Assembly (NCBI GenBank): GCA_963728125.1
Contig: CAVSIZ010000001.1
Coordinates: 1-64,000, forward strand
Source of the DNA: CAWDCV01 sp963728125
GTDB taxonomy: Bacteria > Actinomycetota > Actinomycetes > CAWDCV01
Length of the DNA: 64,000 nucleotides
Direction of reading: 5' to 3'
Shown: piece after piece, positions 46,803 to 55,351 of the stretch
Layout of the letters: each line of letters starts with the position of its first letter
Position numbering within the stretch: the first letter of the stretch is position 1
The notes under the pieces: generated by a model
The model's input: only the letters and a program-made list of their open reading frames with translations
The model's database searches: none
What the model was told of the DNA's origin: nothing
Position numbers and translations under genes: made by a program

Positions 46803-47828
46803 GTGGCACGTGTTGGTTCCGAACGACCCTGGACGGAGAGCCAGGTATGGCGCGAAGCCACCGCTATCCCTGACGTCCTGGCCGAGATCGTCGACGCCGA
46901 CGCGATGAGCGAGAGCGATGTCATACGCCTGCTTCGCCCAGCGCGGCGCCTCGTCGCTACCGGCAATGGCGCGGCCTACTACGCGGCGCTGGCGCTGTGG
47001 ACCGCCGCGCTCGAGCGGCCCGGCGAGGGCCCCGAGGTCGTCGCCATCCCGGCCGGGCTGCTCGCGACCGGGCAGGTCCGATGGCGCGCCGGCGACGTGC
47101 CGCTGGTGTTCTCGTCCAGCGGTGAGTTGCGCGACGTCGTCGGACTGGCGCCGCACCACCTGCCGCCATACGCGCTGATCACGGCGACGCCCGACTCGAC
47201 GCTGGCGCGCCACGCGCAGGCTGTGACCGTCGTCCCCCTCCGCAGCCAGGACGCGATCACCCACACGCAGGCCTACACCGGCAACGTGCTTGCCGGGCTG
47301 CTCGCCTGGGGCCGAGCCGCCGGCACTGCGTTGGACTTACGCGACGTGCCCGCCGTCGTGCACGACAACCTGCGGGCGGCCCGCACGTGGGTCGACGCGC
47401 TCAACCTGCCGATTCGTACGACCGCCGGCATCGTGTTCGGCTCGGGCGGCGGCTGGCCGGCCGCGCTGGAGACCGCACTGCTGCTCAAGGAGATCGCGAG
47501 CCTGCCGACCGAGGGCATGGAGACGCGAGAGGGCGCGACGTCCGGCATGTACGCACTCGGCGACGCGCACCTCGCGGTCTCCCTGCCGACTCGCGACGAC
47601 GCGCTGATCAGCGAGACCGAACAGATCTGCGCGCGCACCGGTGCAACCGTGATCCGCGTTCCCGGTGGTGAGAACCACCCGGCGACGCTCGCGCCGATCA
47701 CCACCTTCCCCGCCGCCCTGGCGCTTGCCACGGCGCTCGGCACCGCTGCCGGGCGCAACGTCGACGATCCCGACTGGACCGCCGCCTACTACGCCACCGC
47801 CCGTACGACCGGAGAGGTATCGGCATGA
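46803..47828 (+). CDS. SIS-domain sugar isomerase/deaminase (AgaS/GlmS-like)
   Basis: 341 aa, two SIS domains: first with LVATGNGAAYYAALAL and LVFSSSGELRDVVGL, second with TAGIVFGSGGGWPAALETAL, LLKEIASLPTEGMETREGA and DDALISETEQICARTGATVI. This double-SIS layout resembles GlmS isomerase domains and AgaS/FrlB-type phosphosugar deglycases and deaminases. Start GTG 46803 follows the leaderless promoter. It overlaps the next gene by 4 bp. Confidence 0.82.
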   Translation: MARVGSERPWTESQVWREATAIPDVLAEIVDADAMSESDVIRLLRPARRLVATGNGAAYYAALALWTAALERPGEGPEVVAIPAGLLATGQVRWRAGDVPLVFSSSGELRDVVGLAPHHLPPYALITATPDSTLARHAQAVTVVPLRSQDAITHTQAYTGNVLAGLLAWGRAAGTALDLRDVPAVVHDNLRAARTWVDALNLPIRTTAGIVFGSGGGWPAALETALLLKEIASLPTEGMETREGATSGMYALGDAHLAVSLPTRDDALISETEQICARTGATVIRVPGGENHPATLAPITTFPAALALATALGTAAGRNVDDPDWTAAYYATARTTGEVSA

Positions 47829-48922
47829 GCAGTGACAGCAAGGTCAAGATCGGCATCGTCGGATCGCAGTTCGAGGCCGACATCCATTGCGCGTCCATCG
47901 CGATGGGCAGCGCCGGCGAGGTCGCGGCGATCGCGTCGCCGACACCCGGCCACGCGGAGGAGCTGGCCGAGCGGTACGACGTCCCGCGGACCTATCGCGA
48001 CTACCGCGAGATGCTCAAGGACCCCGAGATCGAGATGATCACGATCACCGCGCCGAACAAGCTGCACTGCCAAATCACGGTTGACGCGGCGAATGAAGGC
48101 AAGCACGTCGTCGTCGAAAAGCCGATGGCGATGACGCTGCAGGAGTGCGACGAGATGATCGCCGCCTGCGAGCGACAAGGTGTCCACCTGTTCTACGCCG
48201 AGGAGCTGTTCTTCACCCCGAAGTACGTCAAGGCCAAGGAGATGGCCGACCAGGGCGCGTTCGGCGATGTCTACCTCGTCAAGCAGTCGGAGATGCACTT
48301 CGGGCCACACGCCGACTGGTTCTGGGACGTCGACCAGTCCGGTGGCGGCGTCTTCATGGACATGGGCTGCCACGGGCTGGCGTTCTGCTACTGGTTCCTC
48401 GGCCGGCCGGATCCGACGGCGATCACCGCCCAGATGGGGACGTACGTCCACGGCGACAAGACCCGAGGCGATGACCACTCGTTCGCGATCGTCGAGTTCG
48501 CGGGGGGCGCGATCGGGCACGTCGAGGACAGCTGGGCGCGCCGTGGCGGCATGGACGACCGCATCGAGGTCTACGGCAGCGACGGATGTACGTACGGCAA
48601 CCTGCACATGGGCAACGCGCTCCCGACGTACTCCGAGGCCGGCTACGGCTATGCCGTCGAGAAGGCGCCGAGCACACAGGGCTGGACGTATCCGGTGTAC
48701 GAGGAGCTGTGGAACTACGGCTTCCCGCAGGAGCTCGAGCACTTTGCCCGCTGCGTACGCGGGCGTGAGGAGCCGCAAGCGACCGGACGTGACGGGCGGG
48801 TAGCACAGGAGCTGCTGTTCGCCGGCTACCAGTCGGCGGGGTTGGGTCAGCGCGTCGAGCTGCCGTTCGATCCGGGCGACGCCGCCAAGCCGATCGACCT
48901 GTGGTTCTCCCCCCGCCGCTAA
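47825..48922 (+). CDS. Gfo/Idh/MocA-family oxidoreductase
   Basis: 365 aa. NAD(P) domain KIGIVGSQFEADIHCASIAM; the family motif GKHVVVEKPMAMTLQECDEM with Lys of EKP; C-terminal substrate domain with GGGVFMDMGCHGLAFCYWFL. The usual GxGxxG is altered to GIVGSQFE. Likely oxidises or epimerises a sugar or inositol-type ring. Paralogous to the genes at 55348 and 57570, the latter closest (HPGPHSAWFWD versus HFGPHADWFWD). Confidence 0.85.
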   Translation: MSSDSKVKIGIVGSQFEADIHCASIAMGSAGEVAAIASPTPGHAEELAERYDVPRTYRDYREMLKDPEIEMITITAPNKLHCQITVDAANEGKHVVVEKPMAMTLQECDEMIAACERQGVHLFYAEELFFTPKYVKAKEMADQGAFGDVYLVKQSEMHFGPHADWFWDVDQSGGGVFMDMGCHGLAFCYWFLGRPDPTAITAQMGTYVHGDKTRGDDHSFAIVEFAGGAIGHVEDSWARRGGMDDRIEVYGSDGCTYGNLHMGNALPTYSEAGYGYAVEKAPSTQGWTYPVYEELWNYGFPQELEHFARCVRGREEPQATGRDGRVAQELLFAGYQSAGLGQRVELPFDPGDAAKPIDLWFSPRR

Positions 48923-48938
48923 CCCCAACCCCCATGAG

Positions 48939-48983
48939 TTGTCCGAACGTCCTCGCCTTCTCACAAGGAGCGCGTTCGGACAA
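48939..48983. terminator. Intergenic hairpin between convergent genes
   Basis: TTGTCCGAACG (48939-48949) is the exact inverse of CGTTCGGACAA (48973-48983), with a 23-nt loop. It sits in the 78-bp gap between the Gfo/Idh stop and the stop of the convergent GntR gene, so it can end transcription from both sides. No T-run follows. Confidence 0.55.
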
Positions 48984-49000
48984 GTTGCAGAGGCGCTGGC

Positions 49001-49777
49001 TCAGGGGTGGGTGTGAACGACGTCGATGACGTAGCGCTCGGCGACGTAGCGCGTCTCTGTCCGCTCGAACACCTGCCCGTGCTGGTCGAACAGCACGCGC
49101 AACTCGACGAGCAGGGCGGCGTGCGGCGGCAGGTCAAGCAGCCCGACCTCGCTGGAACGGGCGAGGCGCGCGGTGATCGTCCCGACCGCGCGCGATGGCA
49201 CCCGACCGAGCGCCTTGAGCTCGGAGTGCAGCGAGCTGCGCTCGAGGTCGGCCTCCAGGACGGGCGCGAGCTCGTCGATCAGCGCGGCGTCCTCCAGCGC
49301 GACGGGAACGCCATCGGCCAGCCGGACGCGCACGATCCGGACCACCGACTCCTCATCGGCCAGGCCGAGATCCGTCACCTCCTGCGGTCGCGGGCTATCG
49401 AGCGCTGCCGACAGCAGTCGCGAGCTCGCCTGGGCGCCGCGTCGCTCCATCTCCTCGGTGAAGGAGAGGAACAATCCGGGTCGGCGGTGCACCGGTCGGT
49501 TGGCGACGAACGTGCCCTGCCCGCGCCGGCGCTCGACCAGCCCTTCCGTCGTGAGCTCCGCCAGCGCCTGCCGTACGGTCATCCGGCTGACGCCGAACCG
49601 CTCGCACAACTCCGCCTCGCTCGGCAGCGGATCGCCTGGCTGGCCTCGCTCCACCAGCGAGCGGGCGTAGCTCTCGATCTCGCGGTACCGCGCTCGATGG
49701 GGGGCGCGATCTGATGCCCGATTCGTTATCGACGCTGTCGTTGACGACCCCACGGGGCGACTGTAGATTCCGGCCAT
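49001..49777 (-). CDS. GntR-family (HutC subfamily) regulator of the sugar-uptake regulon
   Basis: 258 aa. Winged helix: DPLPSEAELCERFGVSRMTV, RQALAELTTEGLVERRRGQG. UTRA domain: LFLSFTEEMERRGAQASSRL, IVRVRLADGVPVALEDAALI, ALLVELRVLFDQHGQVFERT. Its putative start at 49777 abuts the perfect palindrome TTGTCTAGACAA, so autoregulation is likely. Related HutC-type repressors such as DasR bind TGGTCTAGACCA, close to this motif. A start a few codons in (GTG 49753) is possible. Divergent from the uptake operon it presumably controls. Confidence 0.87.
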   Translation of the reverse strand: MAGIYSRPVGSSTTASITNRASDRAPHRARYREIESYARSLVERGQPGDPLPSEAELCERFGVSRMTVRQALAELTTEGLVERRRGQGTFVANRPVHRRPGLFLSFTEEMERRGAQASSRLLSAALDSPRPQEVTDLGLADEESVVRIVRVRLADGVPVALEDAALIDELAPVLEADLERSSLHSELKALGRVPSRAVGTITARLARSSEVGLLDLPPHAALLVELRVLFDQHGQVFERTETRYVAERYVIDVVHTHP

Positions 49778-49788
49778 TGTCTAGACAA
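49741..49788 (+). promoter_or_regulatory. Promoter and GntR operator of the sugar-uptake operon
   Basis: TTGACG (49741-49746), 17-nt spacer, TAGATT (49764-49769), then the perfect 12-bp palindrome TTGTCTAGACAA at 49777-49788, i.e. covering about +1 to +12. This is the classic position for repression by the adjacent HutC-type regulator. The first gene starts at 49828. Confidence 0.7.
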
Positions 49789-49827
49789 CTCTTGCCGGGA
49801 ACGAGGTTTCGCTGTGAACGAGCCGCT

Positions 49828-50682
49828 ATGACCGTTGCCGGTCAGTGGACTCGTTCGGCGATCGACATTCTGGAGCGTCTCGCCACAACACAGCGTGACG
49901 CTCTCGCCGAGGCTTCCGCGCTCTGCGCAGACGCCATCGCCGGCGACGGGCTCGTGCACCTCTTCGGCACCGGACACAGCCGGATGGCGGTCGAAGAGAT
50001 GTTCCCGCGGTACGGCTCGTACCCCGGATTCCACCCGATCGTCGAGCTGTCCACGACGTTCCACACCCAGGTCGTCGGCGCGAACGGGCAGCGGCAAGCG
50101 ATGTTCATCGAGCGGGTCGAGGGCCTCGCCGAGGTGATCTTGTCCAATTTCACGCTCGGTCCGCCCGACGTCATGGTCGTGTTCAGCACGAGCGGTGTCA
50201 CGGCGAACCCCATCGAGATGGCCATCGGCGCTCGTGCGCGCGGGCTGCCGGTCGTCGCGGTCACGTCGATCGACCAGTCGCTCGCCAGCGAGCCGACACA
50301 CAGTTCGGGCACCCGGTTGCTCGACCACGCCGACGTCCTCATCGATCTCGGTACGCCGGTGGGTGATGCGCTGGTCGGCGTCGACGGGCTCGATGTTCCC
50401 GTGGCACCTGGCTCGAGCGTGGCCGCTGTCGCGATCGTCAACGAGATCAAGGCGCAGACTGCGCAGCTGCTGGTCGCCCGCGGCGCGATGCCGCCGGTGC
50501 TGACCAGCGCTGCCGTGGTCGGCGCCGAGGAGTCGGCGCGGCTGTTCGATGCGGCGTACGACGAATATGCACGACGACTCACGAACGTGCTGCGAGTCGA
50601 CCACGCAGCGGCACGTCCGACTCAGCACGCCCAGGCAGAGGCCCGCGAGGGCGAGGACCACCAAGTGAGGGGTAAGCAATGA
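49828..50682 (+). CDS. SIS-domain sugar isomerase (UPF0309-like)
   Basis: 284 aa, single SIS domain: LVHLFGTGHSRMAVEEMFPR, PPDVMVVFSTSGVTANPIEM, LPVVAVTSIDQSLASEPTHS, LDHADVLIDLGTPVGDALVG. Members bind or isomerise phosphosugars and are often encoded beside sugar transporters. The final ~30 residues are charged and unlike the family. First gene of the uptake operon; its stop overlaps the binding-protein ATG by 4 bp. Confidence 0.82.
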   Translation: MTVAGQWTRSAIDILERLATTQRDALAEASALCADAIAGDGLVHLFGTGHSRMAVEEMFPRYGSYPGFHPIVELSTTFHTQVVGANGQRQAMFIERVEGLAEVILSNFTLGPPDVMVVFSTSGVTANPIEMAIGARARGLPVVAVTSIDQSLASEPTHSSGTRLLDHADVLIDLGTPVGDALVGVDGLDVPVAPGSSVAAVAIVNEIKAQTAQLLVARGAMPPVLTSAAVVGAEESARLFDAAYDEYARRLTNVLRVDHAAARPTQHAQAEAREGEDHQVRGKQ

Positions 50683-51743
50683 AGAGATCGAGATGGCCCG
50701 GGTTCGCCCTGCTCGTCGCCGCTACGAGCCTCGTCGCGGCGGGATGCGGGGGCGGTGACAGCGGCGGATCGTCGTCGGGGTCGGGTGGCAGCGAGAGCGA
50801 GGGCGGCGGCCAGTACGTCATCGGTGTCAGCAACACCCTCGCCGGCAACGGCTGGCGCGAGCAGATGATCTGCGCGGTCAAGGCGCAGGCGCTCGAGAGT
50901 GGCAAGGTCAGCGAGGTCATCGCGATCTCCAAGAACGGCGGCCCGACCGAGCAGATCCAGGACCTGCAGAACCTCATCTCTCAGGGCGTCAACGCCATCA
51001 TCGTCAACCCGTCCGACCGCGAGGCGCTCAACCCGATCATCGAGGAAGCGGCCAACCAGGACATCGTCGTCGTGGCGGTGGACCAGGCAGTGACTGCGGA
51101 GTCGGCGTACATCGCGACCAACGACCAGGTGGCGTACGGACGACTTGGCGCTCAGTGGCTCGCCGATCAGATCGGTGGCCAGGGCAGCGTGCTGTACATG
51201 CGCGGTATCGACGGCGTGCCCGCCGACGCCGACCGCGATAAGGGATTCCGCGAGGTGATGGCGAAGTACCCGGGCATCACCATCAAGGAGGTCTTCACCG
51301 GGTGGGACTTCACCAAGGCCGGCGACATCGCCGTCCAGGAGCTCACCGCGGCTGACTACCAGGGCGTGTGGACGTCCGGCACCGACTACACGGTGATGAA
51401 CGCATTCGCCACCGTCGGCAAGCCGCCGGTGCCCGTCGTCGGCGCTGACACCAACGCCTTCATCGCGCAGCTGCTCGAGGGCAAGCCAGGCGCTGCGGTC
51501 ACCAACCCCGCCGTCATCGGGGGCGTCGGTACGGCGCTAGCCATCCAGGCCCTCGACGGTGAGGACGTGGAGCAGGAGACGCTGCTCACTCCCGAGGTGT
51601 GGGACGCCCAGGCGACGCCTGAGAAGCTGGAGGAGAACAACTTCCCCGACCGGGACGCGAACTACAGCGCCGCGGTCGAGGTTGCGCCGTACACCACGTA
51701 CAGCCCCGAGCAGCTCTTCGCCTGCAAGGGCCCCGGGGAGTAG
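50679..51743 (+). CDS. CUT2-type sugar ABC transporter substrate-binding lipoprotein
   Basis: 354 aa. Signal peptide MKRSRWPGFALLVAATSLVA with lipobox ending at Cys23 (AAGC), then a Gly/Ser linker and a type I periplasmic-binding fold: YVIGVSNTLAGNGWREQMIC, DLQNLISQGVNAIIVNPSDR, DIVVVAVDQAVTAESAYIAT, YLRG-like GSVLYMRGIDGVPADADRDK and PVPVVGADTNAFIAQLLEGK. Resembles RbsB/inositol/erythritol-type binding proteins. Ligand not readable. A strong hairpin follows the stop codon. Confidence 0.88.
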   Translation: MKRSRWPGFALLVAATSLVAAGCGGGDSGGSSSGSGGSESEGGGQYVIGVSNTLAGNGWREQMICAVKAQALESGKVSEVIAISKNGGPTEQIQDLQNLISQGVNAIIVNPSDREALNPIIEEAANQDIVVVAVDQAVTAESAYIATNDQVAYGRLGAQWLADQIGGQGSVLYMRGIDGVPADADRDKGFREVMAKYPGITIKEVFTGWDFTKAGDIAVQELTAADYQGVWTSGTDYTVMNAFATVGKPPVPVVGADTNAFIAQLLEGKPGAAVTNPAVIGGVGTALAIQALDGEDVEQETLLTPEVWDAQATPEKLEENNFPDRDANYSAAVEVAPYTTYSPEQLFACKGPGE

Positions 51744-51754
51744 ATCGCCGCTCG

Positions 51755-51815
51755 CCTCCAACAACGGATGTGGTTTCTGTGCTCTGGTGGCCAGAAGCGC
51801 ATCCGTTGTTGGAGG
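51755..51815 (+). repeat. Palindromic interspersed element, copy B, between binding-protein and ATPase genes
   Basis: CCTCCAACAACGGATG (51755-51770) and CATCCGTTGTTGGAGG (51800-51815) form a perfect 16-bp stem; the 29-nt loop contains a smaller stem CTGG/CCAG. It starts 12 nt after the binding-protein stop and ends 34 nt before the ATPase ATG. Such a hairpin can protect the upstream mRNA and reduce read-through, which would give more binding protein than transporter. It is homologous to 38376-38437. Confidence 0.75.
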
Positions 51816-51849
51816 TGCTCGTTGCGGATAGGTAATTGTGGGGAGAGCG

Positions 51850-53325
51850 ATGACCGAGCCGCTGCTGCACACGACCGCGATCGCCAAGTCCTTTGGTCCG
51901 GTCGTGGCGCTGCGCTCGGTCGCGCTCAGCGTTCAGCCCGGCGAGGTGCATGCCCTGCTCGGTGCCAACGGCGCCGGCAAGTCCACGATGGTGAAGATCC
52001 TCACCGGCGTGCTGCGGCCGGACTCTGGCGACATCGCCGTCAACGGCACACCTGTCCAGCTGCGCAAACCCAGCGACGCCCGCCGGCATGGCCTCGCGCC
52101 GGTCTTTCAGGATCCCGCCCTGGTCCCTGACCTGACCATCCGCGAGAACCTGCGACTGACCGGAACCGACATCGGCGAGGTACGCCGCCAGCTCACCGAC
52201 ATGGACCTGAGCGGGCTCGACCTCGACGAGCTCGTGCGTGACGTGCCGCTGCCCTTCTTGCGGATGCTCGATCTCGCTCGCGCGATGTCGCTCGATCCGC
52301 AGCTGCTCCTCCTCGACGAGATCACGGCGGCGCTGCCGCCTGACCTGTCCGACGTCGTGTTCGACGTCATGCGCAGGTGGAAGCAACGCGATCGCAGCGT
52401 GCTGTTCATCTCGCACCGGCTGGCGGAGGTCCGCGAGCACTGCGACATGTGCACCGTGCTGCGCGACGGCCGCGAGGTGGCCTCGTTCGAGCCTGGCACC
52501 GGCGGGGAGCGCCAGATCGTGCAGGCCATGCTGGGCGAAGCTGCGGCCGCCATCCGTGACGACGTCGAGCACCGCGAAGCCGTACGCCGCGAAGATGCAG
52601 CGCCGCAGTTCGAGGTGCGCAATCTGGCTGCCGGTCGTGCGCTGCACGACGTCTCGCTCGGCGTGCGGGCAGGTGAGGTGCTGGGTCTGGTGGCCCTCGA
52701 GGGCCAGGGTCAGGACTTGCTGTTCGAAGTGATGTGCGGCAACCGCCGCCCCGACAGCGGCGAGATCCTCGTCGAGGGCGAGCAGTTACGCGCCGACCAT
52801 CCGTACGCCGCGATCCGTCGCGGCGTCGTCATCGTCCCGAGCGACCGGCTTCTCGCGCTGCTTCCGCAGCGTCCGGTACGAGAGAACATCGCCGCGCCGC
52901 TGTTCAATCGCGTCTCCAGATGGGGACCCATTAACGGCCGCGACGAGCGCACCCGCGTCGGAGACGCCGTACGTCGGCTGTCGATCGACACTCGCGCCGC
53001 CTCGCAGGCGAAGCGACTGTCGGGAGGCAATCAGCAGAAGCTGACCATTGCCCGCTGGCTGGCGAGCGGCTTCCGCACGCTGCTGCTGTTCGACCCCACG
53101 CGCGGCATCGACGTCGGCACCAAGCATCAGGTGTACGACCTGGTACGCGAACTCGCCGACGGCGGTGCCGCCATCGTCATGTTCACCAGCGAGCTGCGCG
53201 AGGTCGGACTCGTCTGTGACCGGGTCGCGGTGCTGCACGGCGGCGCCATCGTCGCGGAGATGCCGGCGGACGCTCCCGAACGCGACCTGCTCACCGCGGC
53301 GCACGGGTTGGAGGTGTCGGCATGA
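51850..53325 (+). CDS. CUT2-type sugar ABC transporter ATPase (RbsA-like, two nucleotide-binding domains)
   Basis: 491 aa; ATG 51850 has GGGAG 5 nt upstream. First domain: Walker A GANGAGKST, Q-loop PVFQDPALV, Walker B QLLLLDEITAALPP, H-loop FISHRLAEV. The signature that should precede Walker B is missing: PLPFLRMLDLARAM replaces the LSxGxxQ seen in RbsA. Second domain: degenerate Walker A (ALEGQGQDLLFE, normal for this family), intact signature LSGGNQQKLTIARWL and TLLLFDPTRGIDVG. Energises the two permeases that follow. Confidence 0.87.
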   Translation: MTEPLLHTTAIAKSFGPVVALRSVALSVQPGEVHALLGANGAGKSTMVKILTGVLRPDSGDIAVNGTPVQLRKPSDARRHGLAPVFQDPALVPDLTIRENLRLTGTDIGEVRRQLTDMDLSGLDLDELVRDVPLPFLRMLDLARAMSLDPQLLLLDEITAALPPDLSDVVFDVMRRWKQRDRSVLFISHRLAEVREHCDMCTVLRDGREVASFEPGTGGERQIVQAMLGEAAAAIRDDVEHREAVRREDAAPQFEVRNLAAGRALHDVSLGVRAGEVLGLVALEGQGQDLLFEVMCGNRRPDSGEILVEGEQLRADHPYAAIRRGVVIVPSDRLLALLPQRPVRENIAAPLFNRVSRWGPINGRDERTRVGDAVRRLSIDTRAASQAKRLSGGNQQKLTIARWLASGFRTLLLFDPTRGIDVGTKHQVYDLVRELADGGAAIVMFTSELREVGLVCDRVAVLHGGAIVAEMPADAPERDLLTAAHGLEVSA

Positions 53326-54341
53326 GCATGCTCGACTCGCCCAGCCCCGTGTCGGGAACGTCGCTACCCGAGCCCTCCAGCCGGGTGGCACGGCTGCGAC
53401 GCAGGAATGGCTGGGTTGCCGGGGTTGCCGTACTTCTCGTCGTCCTGCTGCTGTGGCAGTCGTCGCTGGTTCCGACGTTCGGTCCCTTCCAAATACGCAC
53501 GATCACCGCCGGCACGATGACGCTTGCCTTCTTGGCCATGGCGCAAGCCATCATCGTGATTTCCGGCGGCATCGACTTGTCGGTCGGCGCGATGATGGTG
53601 CTGGTCAACTGCATCGCCGCGCGCTGGATGGAGGGCCAGGACCTCGGCGCCTGCCTGCTCATCGCCGCGGCGTGCCTGGTCATCGCGATCGTCAGTTCCA
53701 CCATCATCGGCCTGATCATCACCGCCTCCGGGATCCCCGACATCGTCGTCACGCTCGCGGCGAGCTTCACGCTGGCCGGCATCGCGCTGCTCGTGCTCGA
53801 CGGACCCGGTGGCGGCACCAGCCTGGACTTCCAGAGCCTGCTCGTCGGCGGGTTCTCCGAGCCGCTGCCCTCAATCCTGTGGATTGGCGGCGCGCTCCTG
53901 GTCGTGTGGCTGCCGCTGCGCCGAAGCCGCGCAGGTTCCGCGCTGTACGCGGTGGGCAGCGATCGCGCCGCCGCGTTCCTCGCCGGCGTCGACGTCGCGC
54001 GCACCCGGGTGATGGCGTACTCGATCGGCGGCTTCTTCTCCGGCGCAGCAGGCCTCGTCACCACCGCCTACACCGGCAGCGGCGAACCGCGCGCGTCGAT
54101 CGGCGCCATCGCCACGCTGGGCAGTGTCGCGGCTGTCGTGCTCGGCGGTGTTGCGCTCACCGGCGGCGTCGGTGGACTCGTCGGGCCCGTCCTCGCCGCC
54201 ATGTGCCTAACGCTGATCCCGCCGATCATGCTGGGCCTCGGCTGGGATCCCAACTACGCCGAGGTCGCGCGCGGCGTCATCATCATCGCCGTCGTCATGG
54301 TCGGCGGGCTGCTGACCTACCGACGAAGGAGGACCGGGTGA
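53322..54341 (+). CDS. CUT2-type sugar ABC transporter permease, first
   Basis: 339 aa, BPD_transp_2 family with about nine hydrophobic segments: VAGVAVLLVVLLLWQSSLVP, MTLAFLAMAQAIIVISGGID followed by LSVGAMMVLVNCIAARWM (the conserved GGIDLSVG motif), and ALYAVGSDRAAAFLAGVDVA. ATG 53322 overlaps the ATPase stop (ATGA); its own stop overlaps the next GTG. Confidence 0.9.
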   Translation: MSMLDSPSPVSGTSLPEPSSRVARLRRRNGWVAGVAVLLVVLLLWQSSLVPTFGPFQIRTITAGTMTLAFLAMAQAIIVISGGIDLSVGAMMVLVNCIAARWMEGQDLGACLLIAAACLVIAIVSSTIIGLIITASGIPDIVVTLAASFTLAGIALLVLDGPGGGTSLDFQSLLVGGFSEPLPSILWIGGALLVVWLPLRRSRAGSALYAVGSDRAAAFLAGVDVARTRVMAYSIGGFFSGAAGLVTTAYTGSGEPRASIGAIATLGSVAAVVLGGVALTGGVGGLVGPVLAAMCLTLIPPIMLGLGWDPNYAEVARGVIIIAVVMVGGLLTYRRRRTG

Positions 54342-55351
54342 GCGCCGGCGCCGTACTGGAGCAGGGTCCGCCTCCCGCTCCCGAATCCGCTCCTCGCAAT
54401 CGCGTCGCGCAGCTGCTCGTTGAGCGACCAGTCATCGCGTTGACCCTGGTGTTTGTGGTGCTGTACGTCGCCACCGGCCTGCAGGACAACAGCCTGTTCA
54501 CGGTCAACGGCGTCCGCTCGACGCTGCTGCTCGCCTGCCCGCTGGCCATCTTTGCGGCGAGCCAGACGCTGTGCATGCTGACCGGCGGCATCGACCTCTC
54601 GGTGGCGATGACTGCCAACTTTGCCGCCTACGTCGCCGCGAACCAGAGCGGCTCGGGCACCCTGACGGCTCTGTCGCTGGCCCTCCTCGTCGGGCTGGGT
54701 GTGGGCGCCGTCAATGGCGTGGGTGTCGGCGTCTTCAAGGTGAATCCGCTCATCATGACGCTCGGCATGGCCAGCGTGCTGGTGGGAGTCGTGACCGTCG
54801 GGCTCGTCGGCGACGGCTTCCTGTCCGGGTCGACTCGGCTGCTGCCGATCGTGTCGGATGTTGGATCCGGGACGCTTTTCGGCCCGATTCCCCTCAACAC
54901 CATCGTCTGGCTCGTCCTCGGGACGCTGCTCGTCCTTGGCCTGTCGCGAACGGGACTCGGCCGGATGATCTACGCCGTCGGCGACAACCCGATCGCGTGC
55001 CGGCTCGCGGGTGTACGCGTGTGGCAGGTGCTGCTCGCGGTCTACGTGCTTGCCGGCCTGTTCGCCGCTATCGGCGGGCTGCTGTTCTCCGGCATCAGCG
55101 GCGCGGTCGGGCCTGACCAGACCAATGCCTATCTGTTGCCGTCGGTCGCGGCTGCCGTCATCGGTGGCACGTCGATCCTGGGCGGCGTCGGAGGGTATTC
55201 CGGCACCATCCTCGGAGCGCTCATCCTCACCGTGCTCAATCGCCTGCTGCTGACCCTCGACACCACCGAAGCACTGAGGCAGGTGTTGTACGGCATCATC
55301 GTGCTGTCCCTGGCGTGGGTGTACGTACGGCTGACCGGGCAGAAGGCATGA
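54338..55351 (+). CDS. CUT2-type sugar ABC transporter permease, second
   Basis: 337 aa. GTG 54338 with AAGGAGG at 54326-54332. BPD_transp_2 features: LAIFAASQTLCMLTGGIDLS, FKVNPLIMTLGMASVLVGVV, MIYAVGDNPIACRLAGVRVW, IGGTSILGGVGGYSGTILGA. A heterodimer with the first permease is likely. A much longer open frame reaching back to 53048 is only an out-of-frame shadow of the ATPase and first permease. Confidence 0.9.
   Translation: MSAGAVLEQGPPPAPESAPRNRVAQLLVERPVIALTLVFVVLYVATGLQDNSLFTVNGVRSTLLLACPLAIFAASQTLCMLTGGIDLSVAMTANFAAYVAANQSGSGTLTALSLALLVGLGVGAVNGVGVGVFKVNPLIMTLGMASVLVGVVTVGLVGDGFLSGSTRLLPIVSDVGSGTLFGPIPLNTIVWLVLGTLLVLGLSRTGLGRMIYAVGDNPIACRLAGVRVWQVLLAVYVLAGLFAAIGGLLFSGISGAVGPDQTNAYLLPSVAAAVIGGTSILGGVGGYSGTILGALILTVLNRLLLTLDTTEALRQVLYGIIVLSLAWVYVRLTGQKA

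Noticed and set aside
53048..55351. A 767-codon open frame across the ATPase end, the first permease and the second permease
   Set aside because: Its first ~430 codons are out of frame with the clear ATPase and permease motifs and are low-complexity Arg/Pro/Ala; only the part from GTG 54338 is a real protein.
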